Source of the DNA: SFHK01 sp045538305
Lineage (GTDB): Bacteria; Bacillota; Clostridia; Christensenellales; Aristaeellaceae
DNA: 33,720 nucleotides
NCBI GenBank assembly: GCA_045538305.1
Contig: JAZSRC010000059.1
Location: 1 to 33,720, forward strand
Reading direction: 5' to 3'
Position numbers and translations under genes: made by a program
The notes under the pieces: generated by a model
Told to the model about the DNA's origin: nothing
The model's input: only the letters and a program-made list of their open reading frames with translations
The model's database searches: none
Part shown: in pieces, positions 1 to 7,384 of the stretch
Layout: every line of letters starts with the position of its first letter
Numbering within the stretch: the stretch's first letter is position 1

Positions 1-89
1 AGGCAATGCATGCCGAAGGACATGAAGATCGGGGCGCAGCCGCGGTCCATGCGAAGCACCTCGCCAATGCTCATCTGCTTGGTAATCAT
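1..89 (-). CDS. DUF1858 domain protein, 5' part only
   Basis: The first 29 codons of a minus-strand gene are present; the rest lies beyond the left edge. The start ATG (87-89) sits behind an AGGAGG site at 98-103. The peptide begins MITKQMSIGEVLRMD and contains FMSFGMHC, which matches the start of DUF1858 proteins, a small family of about 65-80 residues with a conserved MHC motif common in anaerobes and sometimes linked to hybrid-cluster or redox proteins. The family's function is not established. Identification is good for the domain, but the full length cannot be checked. Confidence 0.8.
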   Translation of the reverse strand, partial: MITKQMSIGEVLRMDRGCAPIFMSFGMHC

Positions 90-124
90 TTGTCTAACCT
101 CCTTTCAAATGTGCATCTTGTAAT

Positions 125-153
125 ATATTACACGTTTGCTCTGATAATTGCAA
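125..153 (-). promoter_or_regulatory. Putative sigma-A promoter for the DUF1858 gene
   Basis: On the minus strand, TTGCAA (153-148) and TAATAT (130-125) are separated by 17 bases and lie about 35 bases upstream of the start codon. The -35 is two bases off consensus. Confidence 0.5.
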
Positions 154-256
154 TACAGCGTACAATTTTAATCTTACCAAAATTCTGATGGATGTGTATA
201 TCGAATCACACCTTCGTGCATAATCTTTATCATCGACCAATCAGGAGGGTGTGAAA

Positions 257-1021
257 ATGGAAAGGGAAATGGCACGGACAGGCCGCCGCGCGGGCTGGAG
301 TGATGCGGAGAACAACCTATTGTGGGAAACAGCGGATGAGGCGCAGCAGCAGGGCTTGCCGCTGAAGGCGGTATTTGAACGCATTGCAGAAAGAACCGGC
401 CGGCGGCCAAACAGCATCCGGAATTACTATTATGCGCAGGTGCGCAGCCGAAAAGGGGAAGCGGGAATATCCGCGCGGTTTGTACCGTTCACGGACGATG
501 AGGTGGAGTGGCTCATTGAGGAAGTATTGAAGGGACGCGCGGAAGGGATGAGCGTTCGCGCATGCCTACAGAAGCTGTCCGGCGGCGATCACAGCCTTAC
601 GCTTAGGTATCAAAACAAATACCGCGCCATACTCAAAAGCCATCCGGAGTATGTTCAGTCGCTGGTTGATAAGCTGAACGGCGAGGGAATTCACTGTACG
701 ACACCGGAAGTAAATCACAGATCGCGTGTGAGCGCGGAAAATGCTCTGGACAGGCTGAATGAAAGCGCATATCGCTCGGGAGACGCCGATATCGTGCGCG
801 CCTGTGAAACGCTTACTAAAATGATTGAAGCTTCGCGCAAAGAAGGGCGCTTTATTTCACCCCGGCTTGTCAGCGCGGTCAGCGCGCTGATTCAGCCGCT
901 TAAGAATTTTCTGTGCCTTTCCGAGGATCAGAAGGAAAAGGAACTGGCTTCGTTTTCCGGCGATATGACGCTGTTGCTTGGAAAACTTGAATCGCTTTTA
1001 CCCGCTGACGCCGTATCGTAA
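257..1021 (+). CDS. Myb/SANT-like DNA-binding protein (RsfA-like)
   Basis: A 254-residue soluble protein. Residues about 8-60 (GWSDAENNLLWETADEA onward, with TGRRPNSIRNYYYAQV) form a Myb/SANT-like helix-turn-helix of the type found in the B. subtilis prespore regulator RsfA and relatives. A second, weaker copy (FTDDEVEWLIEEVLKG) follows at about 75-130. The C-terminal third is helical with no recognised domain. The ATG at 257 is chosen because AGGAGG at 243-248 lies 8 bases upstream; an in-frame GTG at 251 would be only 2 bases from it. The gene ends inside the 3' end of the convergent lysine-methylase gene, a 24-base overlap. Likely a transcription regulator; a role in sporulation is inference from the family only. 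Confidence 0.7.
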   Translation: MEREMARTGRRAGWSDAENNLLWETADEAQQQGLPLKAVFERIAERTGRRPNSIRNYYYAQVRSRKGEAGISARFVPFTDDEVEWLIEEVLKGRAEGMSVRACLQKLSGGDHSLTLRYQNKYRAILKSHPEYVQSLVDKLNGEGIHCTTPEVNHRSRVSAENALDRLNESAYRSGDADIVRACETLTKMIEASRKEGRFISPRLVSAVSALIQPLKNFLCLSEDQKEKELASFSGDMTLLLGKLESLLPADAVS

Positions 1022-1936
1022 GGGGCGCTGAACGTTTTCCATAGCTTCCAGCAGTACGCCCAGGTTTTCATCCGAGTATTCAATTTCCGTAGAATACATG
1101 CGGGCTGTATCCAATAGGTCGCGTCCCCGGCTGACGGCATTTATAAATTGAACTGCATGCACGCAGAATGTGCTGCGCAGGACCAGATCGTATTCGTCGT
1201 ACGCAGCGGATACATGCCGGTAAATAAAATAGCCTAGCAAATTGGAAAGAATCTTTTCATCCCTGTATGGAGGGCTGCTTGTTAAAGGTGTTTGCGCTTT
1301 TAAGAGCGCCTTCCATTTTTCATCCAGACACTCAAGTGAAGCATACAGGCGTACAAAATCGTTAAGACTTTTATCCGCTTCCTTTGCTCCTGCTGCTTTA
1401 AGAATATCCTTAAGCTTTTTTTCCAGAGGAACTGTGGAATCGTTTACGATGGTCAGCATCCGGTTTCTGATCAGGCGTATCGCCTTTTCCTCTGCGTTCT
1501 CTTCCAAGGGTTCCTGATTGTCGTTTTCGAGCACGATCAGGCGAATGGGTTCGTTTCGCGTAAGAATCAGCCGAGCGGCTTCCTCGCACGTAAGCCCCAA
1601 ACCGATTTCCGTTGTATTCGAAAAAAAGTTCCGAAACCGCGGATGATCTGCGCAGATCTGGCACAGCGCGCCTTCGCCAAGCTGCGTAATGATATCGCAA
1701 AGGCCGTTTTCGTTCAAGAATACGCAGCGATTCTGGCAATCCAAAGAAAACCTTGCGCCGTCCGGCGTTTTCTGAATACCGTTTTTCAGTCTTTCTCCGA
1801 ATTCGTCCGTTATGCCCGAATACGCCGCCAGGGTCGCTTCATCGATGTCGATTTCCCACCCGATACAGCAGGAGTGCCTGCATGCACCGGCGGTACAGGA
1901 GAATAGGGGATAGTAATCGGGCGCGATCAGCTTCAT
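998..1936 (-). CDS. fliB: FliB-family lysine-N-methylase homologue
   Basis: A 312-residue protein beginning MKLIAPDYYPLFSCTAGACR. Features match the FliB family (flagellin lysine-N-methylase): the N-terminal YYPLFSC..GACRHSCCIGWEIDID block, then CVFLNENGLCDI and GALCQICADHPRF, giving a cysteine-rich core likely to bind metal or an Fe-S cluster. The start at 1936 is preferred over an upstream Met at 1978 because the family motif begins here and AGGCAGG lies just upstream. No flagellar gene is visible in the window, so the substrate need not be flagellin; many non-motile Clostridia carry homologues of unknown target. Family assignment is firm, substrate unknown. Confidence 0.85.
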   Translation of the reverse strand: MKLIAPDYYPLFSCTAGACRHSCCIGWEIDIDEATLAAYSGITDEFGERLKNGIQKTPDGARFSLDCQNRCVFLNENGLCDIITQLGEGALCQICADHPRFRNFFSNTTEIGLGLTCEEAARLILTRNEPIRLIVLENDNQEPLEENAEEKAIRLIRNRMLTIVNDSTVPLEKKLKDILKAAGAKEADKSLNDFVRLYASLECLDEKWKALLKAQTPLTSSPPYRDEKILSNLLGYFIYRHVSAAYDEYDLVLRSTFCVHAVQFINAVSRGRDLLDTARMYSTEIEYSDENLGVLLEAMENVQRPLRYGVSG

Positions 1937-2065
1937 AATAGAAACCTGCCTGTCTATTTTTTTTATGTAGTGTATCATATTCCAGCTGGTCTGTCTACGC
2001 TCGTAACCGTTTCATCCAGCTTTGCATACTGATGAATGAATCCCGAATGGAAAGGAGAAATGAAC

Positions 2066-2719
2066 GTGGCGTATGCAATGGACACACGGCGCTATCGGCG
2101 CGGCAGGGACGGAAATTGCGCGAGGCAGTTTTACGGTGCGTTGAATGCCATCGGCGGGCTGAACGGATACGGACGGTATATCTATTCCCCGGTGGATGGC
2201 TGCCGCCTACAACAGCCGATCGATCCCATATATCGCGGGCCGTGCCCGCCGAATCCGGACGGCACCGACCTTGAGGATGTGTATGCGTATTTTTATCAGG
2301 AGGGAGAGCTGGTTGTAAACGGCTCAACGCCTGCGGTAACAACGGATGAGGGCGTGCTGTTCAGACGCGTAGAGCTGAATTCCACGGGTATGATCAGCGA
2401 TGAAGGCATTATCAAGGAACGGACGCGCGTATTGATTGTAGATCCCGGTATTTACTATGTAGAGTATACCTTTAATGTTCCTGAGGACCAGGAAATTGAC
2501 ACAGTGCTTGCGCTTCTGTATAACCGGGAAATTGTTGGAGGAACCGGGCGTCAGGTGAGAAAGAGCATTACCGGAACCGGGCTTACCGTTACAGCCGGCG
2601 CGCTGATTGCCGTGGATTCCGGCGGCGCGGAACTGATTCTGGGTTCGACAGAACCTTTCGCGCTGACAAACGACGCTTATACCTCCATCGCGTCCATGAC
2701 CATTTTCAGCATTGCATAA
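2066..2719 (+). CDS. BclA-C/TNF-like jelly-roll surface protein
   Basis: About 217 residues. The N-terminal 65 residues are rich in Arg, Gly, Tyr and Pro (RRYRRGRDG, GGLNGYGRY, RGPCPPNPDG). The rest is a predicted beta domain with VDPGIYYVEYTFNV, TGLTVTAGALIAVDSGG and ending ASMTIFSIA, the pattern of the C-terminal jelly roll of exosporium glycoproteins such as BclA. No collagen-like repeats, signal peptide or membrane segment are seen. GTG at 2066 is chosen because AAAGGAG (2051-2057) is 8 bases upstream; ATGs at 2060 and 2036 are in frame but badly spaced. A spore-surface role is plausible and inferred from the fold only. It could equally be a cell-surface protein. Confidence 0.6.
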   Translation: MAYAMDTRRYRRGRDGNCARQFYGALNAIGGLNGYGRYIYSPVDGCRLQQPIDPIYRGPCPPNPDGTDLEDVYAYFYQEGELVVNGSTPAVTTDEGVLFRRVELNSTGMISDEGIIKERTRVLIVDPGIYYVEYTFNVPEDQEIDTVLALLYNREIVGGTGRQVRKSITGTGLTVTAGALIAVDSGGAELILGSTEPFALTNDAYTSIASMTIFSIA

Positions 2720-2756
2720 GTGTTCAAGATGTAATACGTACTTATTCACACACAAA

Positions 2757-2788
2757 CGCGCACATCTCGTATTTTCGGGATGTGCGCG
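2757..2788. terminator. Hairpin between convergent genes
   Basis: A perfect 10-base stem (2757-2766 with 2779-2788) lies between two converging stop codons. No good T-run follows on either strand, so intrinsic termination is likely but not certain. Confidence 0.5.
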
Positions 2789-2798
2789 TAAGGTGTTG

Positions 2799-4091
2799 TT
2801 ATGCGCTGACGTTGAAGGCGAACAACTCAACCTCAAGGTCAATGTATTCGCCTTCCACCTGACCGGTGGAATATGCGGCGTTCATATCTTTTACACGGTA
2901 TACCTTGATGGATATCGTGTCGCCGACGGTGCACTTATCAAGCGCGCCGCTGACGCTGTTGGTGCTGGTAACGATATCTCCGGCAACCTCGACGATGATG
3001 TCGTCGGGCAGTATGCCGGCCGCTTCTGCGGGACTGCCTTCGGAAACCTCCGATACGCGGATTCCTGTGGGCAGAAGGCCGGAATACACCAGAGGATCGT
3101 TTGAGGAAGAAATGACGCGGAAGGTTATGCCAAGCATCGGACGCTTATTTCCGGCTGTGTTGCCGTTATTCGGAACTGCGGCGCTTGCTGTCTGATTAGT
3201 GAGAATCTTGACAATTGCTTCTTCAATCAAGGGCTTGGCGGTATTGATCGGAATGGCGAGTCCAATGCCTTCAACGGTTGTTCCGGAGTAATAGCTGCCG
3301 GAGTACTTCGCGGAGGGAATTCCCATCAGCTGGCCGAGTACATTGAACATACCGCCGCCGGAGTTGCCGGAGTTGATGGCTGCGTCGGTCTGAATCATGG
3401 AATTCGTCACCGTGCGCTTAAGACCGTATTTGTCTGTGGTAGTGGTGGAATCAATCTGCCTGTCGAGCGCAGAAATGATGCCGGCGGTGACAGTTCCCTG
3501 CAGCTCCTCTGCAAGCGGGTTTCCGATACAGATGGCCCATTCGCCTACCTGAAGCTGATCGCTGTCGCCAAGCGGAACGGGGTTTAGCGTGAGGCCTGGA
3601 ATGTGAACAACCGCAATATCCGCTGCCGCGTCATAGGCCACAACGGTTCCGTTCAGTTCTTCTTCGGTGTTCAGAATCGATACGCTTACGCGGGAGGCGT
3701 CCTCAACCACGTGGTAATTGGTGAGCACGATTTCGTTGTACACTACTACGCCGGAGCCTGTAGCCGTCAGCTTTTCCGCAGATTCGGTTGAGCCTCCGTA
3801 ACTGTCATAGCCGCCGAAGCCGCCAAAACCAAAGCCGCCAAAACCGCCAAAGCCGTAATATGGATTATAGCTGGAATAGGTGTAAATCTGATAATTGTTT
3901 ACACCCACAACGCTGGGCTGAATCTGACCGATTACGCCGATAAAGGGGCTTGTGACAAGCGAGGGATCCGTCTTGGTGTTTATAACGCTTTGTGCGATTT
4001 CCTTTGCTTCGTCCTTTGTGTAGGCGTATGCGCCAAACGCCATGGACATTGCTACTGCCAGTACCAGAATTATGGATGCGATCTTTTTCAT
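2799..4091 (-). CDS. htrA: Secreted HtrA/DegP-like serine protease with one PDZ domain
   Basis: 430 residues. A signal sequence (about 1-23, ending GAYA) directs export. The trypsin-like domain (about 105-290) carries the full triad: His127 in LTNYHVVEDA, Asp158 in AAADIAVV, and Ser244 in NSGNSGGGMF. A single PDZ domain (about 318-405) contains SEGSPAEAAGILPDDIIVEV. Residues 76-100 form an unusual Gly/Phe/Tyr linker (GFGGFGGFGFGGFGGY). HtrA proteases degrade or refold damaged exported proteins. An RBS (GGAGGG) precedes the ATG. The start overlaps the stop of the upstream foldase gene in an ATGA, so the two are translationally coupled. The family is certain; whether it stays anchored by the signal segment cannot be told. 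Confidence 0.93.
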   Translation of the reverse strand: MKKIASIILVLAVAMSMAFGAYAYTKDEAKEIAQSVINTKTDPSLVTSPFIGVIGQIQPSVVGVNNYQIYTYSSYNPYYGFGGFGGFGFGGFGGYDSYGGSTESAEKLTATGSGVVVYNEIVLTNYHVVEDASRVSVSILNTEEELNGTVVAYDAAADIAVVHIPGLTLNPVPLGDSDQLQVGEWAICIGNPLAEELQGTVTAGIISALDRQIDSTTTTDKYGLKRTVTNSMIQTDAAINSGNSGGGMFNVLGQLMGIPSAKYSGSYYSGTTVEGIGLAIPINTAKPLIEEAIVKILTNQTASAAVPNNGNTAGNKRPMLGITFRVISSSNDPLVYSGLLPTGIRVSEVSEGSPAEAAGILPDDIIVEVAGDIVTSTNSVSGALDKCTVGDTISIKVYRVKDMNAAYSTGQVEGEYIDLEVELFAFNVSA

Positions 4092-5128
4092 GGTTTTCCC
4101 TCCGATTTTGAGCTGTTGATCTCTGAAGGCGGAATCGAACTGCCGATATTGAGCGAATCCCAGAAGGCTACGTTGATTTCGTATTCCGCGCTTGCGTACA
4201 ATTCGTTGTAGGTTCCTTCAAAGGCCTTGAAACGCATGTCGTATATTGCACTTTCAATTGCCTGATTGTAGGCAGACTGATCGGTATTGTCTGTCAGCCT
4301 CAGCAAAAACAAACCGAAGTCTGTTTCTGTAACATCGCTGGTTTCCGATGGCTGCAAGCCGGCTATCACTTCTAAAAGACGAACGTCTACAGACGAATTT
4401 TTGGATACGACGGTTGTTTCTCCATAGAATATATCCATTGCCGAAAGACGCTCGGCTTCGTTCATTAGTGATTCGGCGCTTTTTGCTTTTTCCATTTCCG
4501 AAATGATCAGCTGTCGTTTTTCGTTTGACAGCGGAACGCCCGCTCCGTTTTCATCAAAATCTAAATTCTGATGGAAGAGGTATTCGATTTCGTAGGTAAT
4601 GTAGTCGTCCGGATTTACGCTTTCAAAAGCCTCTTGTTCATCTACTTCCAGTCCGCCCAGCAATATGCTGTACATGCGGTCGGCCAGCAGTTGCTTTTCA
4701 AACAGCCGTGTCAGATCGTTAACGTCGATCCGGTTTGCCAGAAGCACGTTCATGCTTTCGTAGAAAGCGCGCGCATCGTCTCGGCAGGCATTCCTTTCGT
4801 CGTCTGTCAACGACATGTTCAAATCAAGCGCCATCTGGTAGAATACGTGCAGCATGGTGATTTCACGGAATACGTCGGCTTTTACCATTTCTTTGACCGT
4901 CATGCCGTTTGCGTATTCGATGTTCCAATAATCAATGCCAAGAAAGCTTTCGTAATAGGTTTTGATCTCTTCGTACTCTTTCTCAGCCTTCAGAATGTAT
5001 ACAAGCGTTTCAGCCTGTGAAATGCTTTGTCCGTTGACAATTAAAGCCGCACTGTCCTGCGCGAGTGAAAAAGAAGCGAGCGACCAGATAAAAATCAGCG
5101 TCAGCGCTGCGATTCGTTTTACACGCAT
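4088..5128 (-). CDS. Secreted PrsA/SurA-like foldase (chaperone)
   Basis: 346 residues with a signal peptide (about 1-23, ending SFSLA). Residues 27-130 match a SurA/PrsA-type N-terminal chaperone domain: ALIVNGQSISQAETLVYIL, then long helices including MTVKEMVKADVFREI. The C-terminal half, with ITYEIEYLFHQ and a later TETDFGLFLLRLTD, resembles a degenerate parvulin (PpiC) isomerase domain, so isomerase activity is doubtful. The protein likely assists folding of exported proteins outside the membrane. Its last bases overlap the htrA start, placing foldase and protease in one operon. There is no lipobox Cys, unlike B. subtilis PrsA. Confident as an exported chaperone-like protein, less so for the exact family. 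Confidence 0.7.
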   Translation of the reverse strand: MRVKRIAALTLIFIWSLASFSLAQDSAALIVNGQSISQAETLVYILKAEKEYEEIKTYYESFLGIDYWNIEYANGMTVKEMVKADVFREITMLHVFYQMALDLNMSLTDDERNACRDDARAFYESMNVLLANRIDVNDLTRLFEKQLLADRMYSILLGGLEVDEQEAFESVNPDDYITYEIEYLFHQNLDFDENGAGVPLSNEKRQLIISEMEKAKSAESLMNEAERLSAMDIFYGETTVVSKNSSVDVRLLEVIAGLQPSETSDVTETDFGLFLLRLTDNTDQSAYNQAIESAIYDMRFKAFEGTYNELYASAEYEINVAFWDSLNIGSSIPPSEINSSKSEGKP

Positions 5129-5156
5129 CCATAGCCTCCTTTAATGTTCTGAACAG

Positions 5157-5162
5157 ATTATA
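5157..5162 (-). promoter_or_regulatory. Extended -10 promoter for the foldase-htrA operon
   Basis: On the minus strand TGGTATAAT lies about 28 bases upstream of the foldase start. The TG forms an extended -10; no good -35 is present, which suggests an activated promoter. Confidence 0.5.
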
Positions 5163-5207
5163 CCATAGGTTTTATGAAGATACACCCTTTGAAATCCTTA
5201 GGAATTC

Positions 5208-5217
5208 TTAAGAATCA
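5208..5217. promoter_or_regulatory. Palindrome in the divergent promoter region
   Basis: TTCTTAAGAA is a perfect 10-base palindrome between the foldase-htrA promoter and the response regulator promoter, and a partial copy (TTAGGAATTC) abuts it. It is placed where a regulator could act on both transcripts. No binder is known; a link to the adjacent response regulator is a guess. Confidence 0.3.
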
Positions 5218-5249
5218 AACTTGTGATGGAAAATATGCTTGCATTAATA

Positions 5250-5255
5250 TATAAT
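5250..5255 (+). promoter_or_regulatory. -10 element for the two-component operon
   Basis: A perfect TATAAT lies 20 bases before the response regulator ATG, but no TTGACA-like -35 is at the right distance. This fits autoactivation, though that is inference. Confidence 0.4.
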
Positions 5256-5275
5256 GTAGAAAGAGGTGATGACAA

Positions 5276-5974
5276 ATGGCGGATATGAGAACGATACTGA
5301 TTGCCGACGACGATCCGGATATCCGCGAGGTTGTACGGATTCTGATGGAAAGCGAAGGCTATCGCGTGATTGAAGCTGCAGACGGCGACGATGCGGTTTC
5401 CAAGATTGATCCTTCTATCGATTTGTATATACTGGATATCATGATGCCGGGTAAAAACGGATATCAGGTGTGCAGGGAGATCCGGGAAAAGAGCACATCG
5501 CCCATCTTGTTTTTGACGGCGAAATCACAGGACGGCGATAAGTCCATGGGCTTTTTTGTGGGCGGAGACGACTATCTTCCAAAGCCCTTTTCCTATGCGG
5601 AGCTGACAGCGCGCGTAAAGGCGCTGATCCGCCGCTATTTCGTGTACGGGGGCAAGGAGGAGAAGGCGTCTGAAGACATATTGACCGTGCGCGGCCTTAC
5701 CATAAACCGACAATCATGCGAGGTAATGGTTTCGGGCGAGGAGATTCAGCTGACCGATATCGAATATCGCATGCTGCTTTTGATGGCTGAAAACCGAAAA
5801 AAAGTATTTTCTGCGCAGAATCTGTACGAAACCATTTGGAACGAGCCGTATTTCTATTCCTGCAACAACACCATTATGGTGCATATCCGGAACCTGAGAC
5901 GAAAAATTGAACCTGATCAGGATAACCCACAGTATATTAAAACCGTATGGGGAAAGGGCTATCGAATTGACTAA
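5276..5974 (+). CDS. OmpR/PhoB-family response regulator
   Basis: 232 residues. The receiver domain (about 5-118) has the acidic pocket ADDDPD (Asp11-13), phospho-acceptor Asp54 in LYILDIMMPG, the FLTAKS switch Thr and the conserved Lys in DDYLPKPFSYAEL. A winged-helix DNA-binding domain (about 135-230) follows, with LTDIEYRMLLLMAEN, VFSAQNLYETIW and the C-terminal IKTVWGKGYRID. An AGAGGTGAT site precedes the ATG. It overlaps the kinase gene, so the two form an operon. Its position divergent from htrA parallels the CssRS-htrA arrangement of B. subtilis, suggesting envelope-stress control, which the sequence cannot prove. Confidence 0.93.
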   Translation: MADMRTILIADDDPDIREVVRILMESEGYRVIEAADGDDAVSKIDPSIDLYILDIMMPGKNGYQVCREIREKSTSPILFLTAKSQDGDKSMGFFVGGDDYLPKPFSYAELTARVKALIRRYFVYGGKEEKASEDILTVRGLTINRQSCEVMVSGEEIQLTDIEYRMLLLMAENRKKVFSAQNLYETIWNEPYFYSCNNTIMVHIRNLRRKIEPDQDNPQYIKTVWGKGYRID

Positions 5975-7325
5975 AAGAAAGACGGGCATGCGGCTGGGCG
6001 TTATACTGGTGATGTGTACGCTGATATCGTTTGTCCTTGCCGTGGGCGCCTTTTTGGCGCTGGATGCTGCAAGCGGATACCTGATTGATCATGTGATTTA
6101 TACGAAAGAACAGATTCTTCAGACGGAAAAGGAGCTGTTTGACGAATTCATAGCCTATATGAATCAGCAGCGCGCTACGCTTTCCAGTAAAAGTACGATA
6201 CAAAGCTGGATAACGGGCAGGGATGATCTGATGCTGGCCGTGTACGATGCGCAGATTTCCTACATTCAGACGAATTCTGACGGCGTGCTGTATTCGTCTG
6301 TTCGGGATGCGCTTACCATGTATGATCTGCTGCAGGACGAATATTCCGACTACTGGTATGAACGCGCGGTGAAGTCTGAGGGCGACCGAATGCGTTCAAG
6401 GGTTGTGAAGGTGATGTATTTTCCGATGTACCGGGCGAAGGAGGTCTCCGTGTACGCGGATCTGGCGCTTGCGTTCGGGTTGTTTGTAGCGGTATTGTAT
6501 TTCTGCATCCGGTCAAAAACCAGGTACATCGTGCTTCTCAGCCGCGAACTGCAGGTAATGCAGGGTGGAGATCTGTCCGTTCCCATGACCATAAAGGGGA
6601 AGGATGAGCTGACGAGCCTTGCTATGGATATTGAAGAAATGAGAAAATCCTTTATAGAGCGCCTGAACAATGAAGAAATGATGACCCGGAATTCTCAAAA
6701 GCTCCTGACAGCCATGTCGCACGATCTGAGGACGCCGCTTACCTCCCTGATCGGATATCTGGATATTGTCGACCTTGGCAAATGTACGGACCCTGAGCAG
6801 GCGCAAAGGTATATTCATTCCGGTAAGATGAAGGCTTATCAGATTAAAGAGATGACGGACAAGTTGTTTGAATACTTCCTTGTATACTCTTCGGACGATA
6901 AGCAGCTGGAAACAGAACCCCTGGACGCGTCTATGCTGTTTTCGCAGCTTTGGGCGGAAAGCGCGATGACGCTGGAAGCGGACGGATTTCTTATTACGGT
7001 TCAGGAAACCGAGGGAAGCCTGGAGATCAACGCAAACCCGCAGTTCATGCGCCGCGTGTTTGACAATATCGTTTCCAACATCAAAAAGTATGCGGATAAG
7101 ACGGAGCCTGTAATCGTGATCATGGAACGAAGAGGGGATCGATATGAATTTGAAGTGAGGAACAGCGTGAGGGAGAACAACGATCACGCGGAAAGCAGCG
7201 GTATCGGCCTTGCTTCCTGTAAAAAGATTATGGAGAATCATGGAGGAATGTTCCATACAATGCTTAAGGATAATGTGTTTGCCGCAAGGCTTTCCCTGCC
7301 GGGGACAGAAGCGGAAAACACATAG
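5967..7325 (+). CDS. Membrane sensor histidine kinase
   Basis: About 452 residues with membrane segments at about 10-31 and 160-180, enclosing an external sensor region of about 125 residues with no recognised domain. Then come a HAMP linker, a HisKA domain with phospho-acceptor His in AMSHDLRTPLTSLIGYL, and an ATPase domain with the N box NIVSNIKKYA and SSGIGLASCKKIMENHGG. The ATPase domain is short: between the N box and the GIGLAS glycine loop the usual DxGxG box is not seen. TTG at 5967 is chosen because it overlaps the regulator's stop and GGAAAGGG lies 8 bases upstream; ATG at 5988 is the alternative. It should phosphorylate the response regulator encoded just upstream. Confidence 0.85.
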   Translation: MTKRKTGMRLGVILVMCTLISFVLAVGAFLALDAASGYLIDHVIYTKEQILQTEKELFDEFIAYMNQQRATLSSKSTIQSWITGRDDLMLAVYDAQISYIQTNSDGVLYSSVRDALTMYDLLQDEYSDYWYERAVKSEGDRMRSRVVKVMYFPMYRAKEVSVYADLALAFGLFVAVLYFCIRSKTRYIVLLSRELQVMQGGDLSVPMTIKGKDELTSLAMDIEEMRKSFIERLNNEEMMTRNSQKLLTAMSHDLRTPLTSLIGYLDIVDLGKCTDPEQAQRYIHSGKMKAYQIKEMTDKLFEYFLVYSSDDKQLETEPLDASMLFSQLWAESAMTLEADGFLITVQETEGSLEINANPQFMRRVFDNIVSNIKKYADKTEPVIVIMERRGDRYEFEVRNSVRENNDHAESSGIGLASCKKIMENHGGMFHTMLKDNVFAARLSLPGTEAENT

Positions 7326-7338
7326 AGGCAAACAAAAA

Positions 7339-7381
7339 GGAGCTTTTGCGCAGTGTAAGAAGCGCAAAAGCTCCGCTTTTT
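7339..7381. terminator. Strong bidirectional terminator
   Basis: A perfect 13-base stem (7339-7351 with 7362-7374) is followed by a T-run at 7377-7381 on the plus strand. It is flanked by an A-run at 7334-7338, which gives a T-run for the minus strand. It separates the converging kinase and fucosidase genes. Confidence 0.9.
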
Positions 7382-7384
7382 CAG

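Noticed and set aside
3780..3860. Tandem DNA repeat or CRISPR-like array
   Set aside because: The short repeats (CCGCCAAAACC-like) encode the Gly/Phe linker of HtrA and have no spacer pattern.
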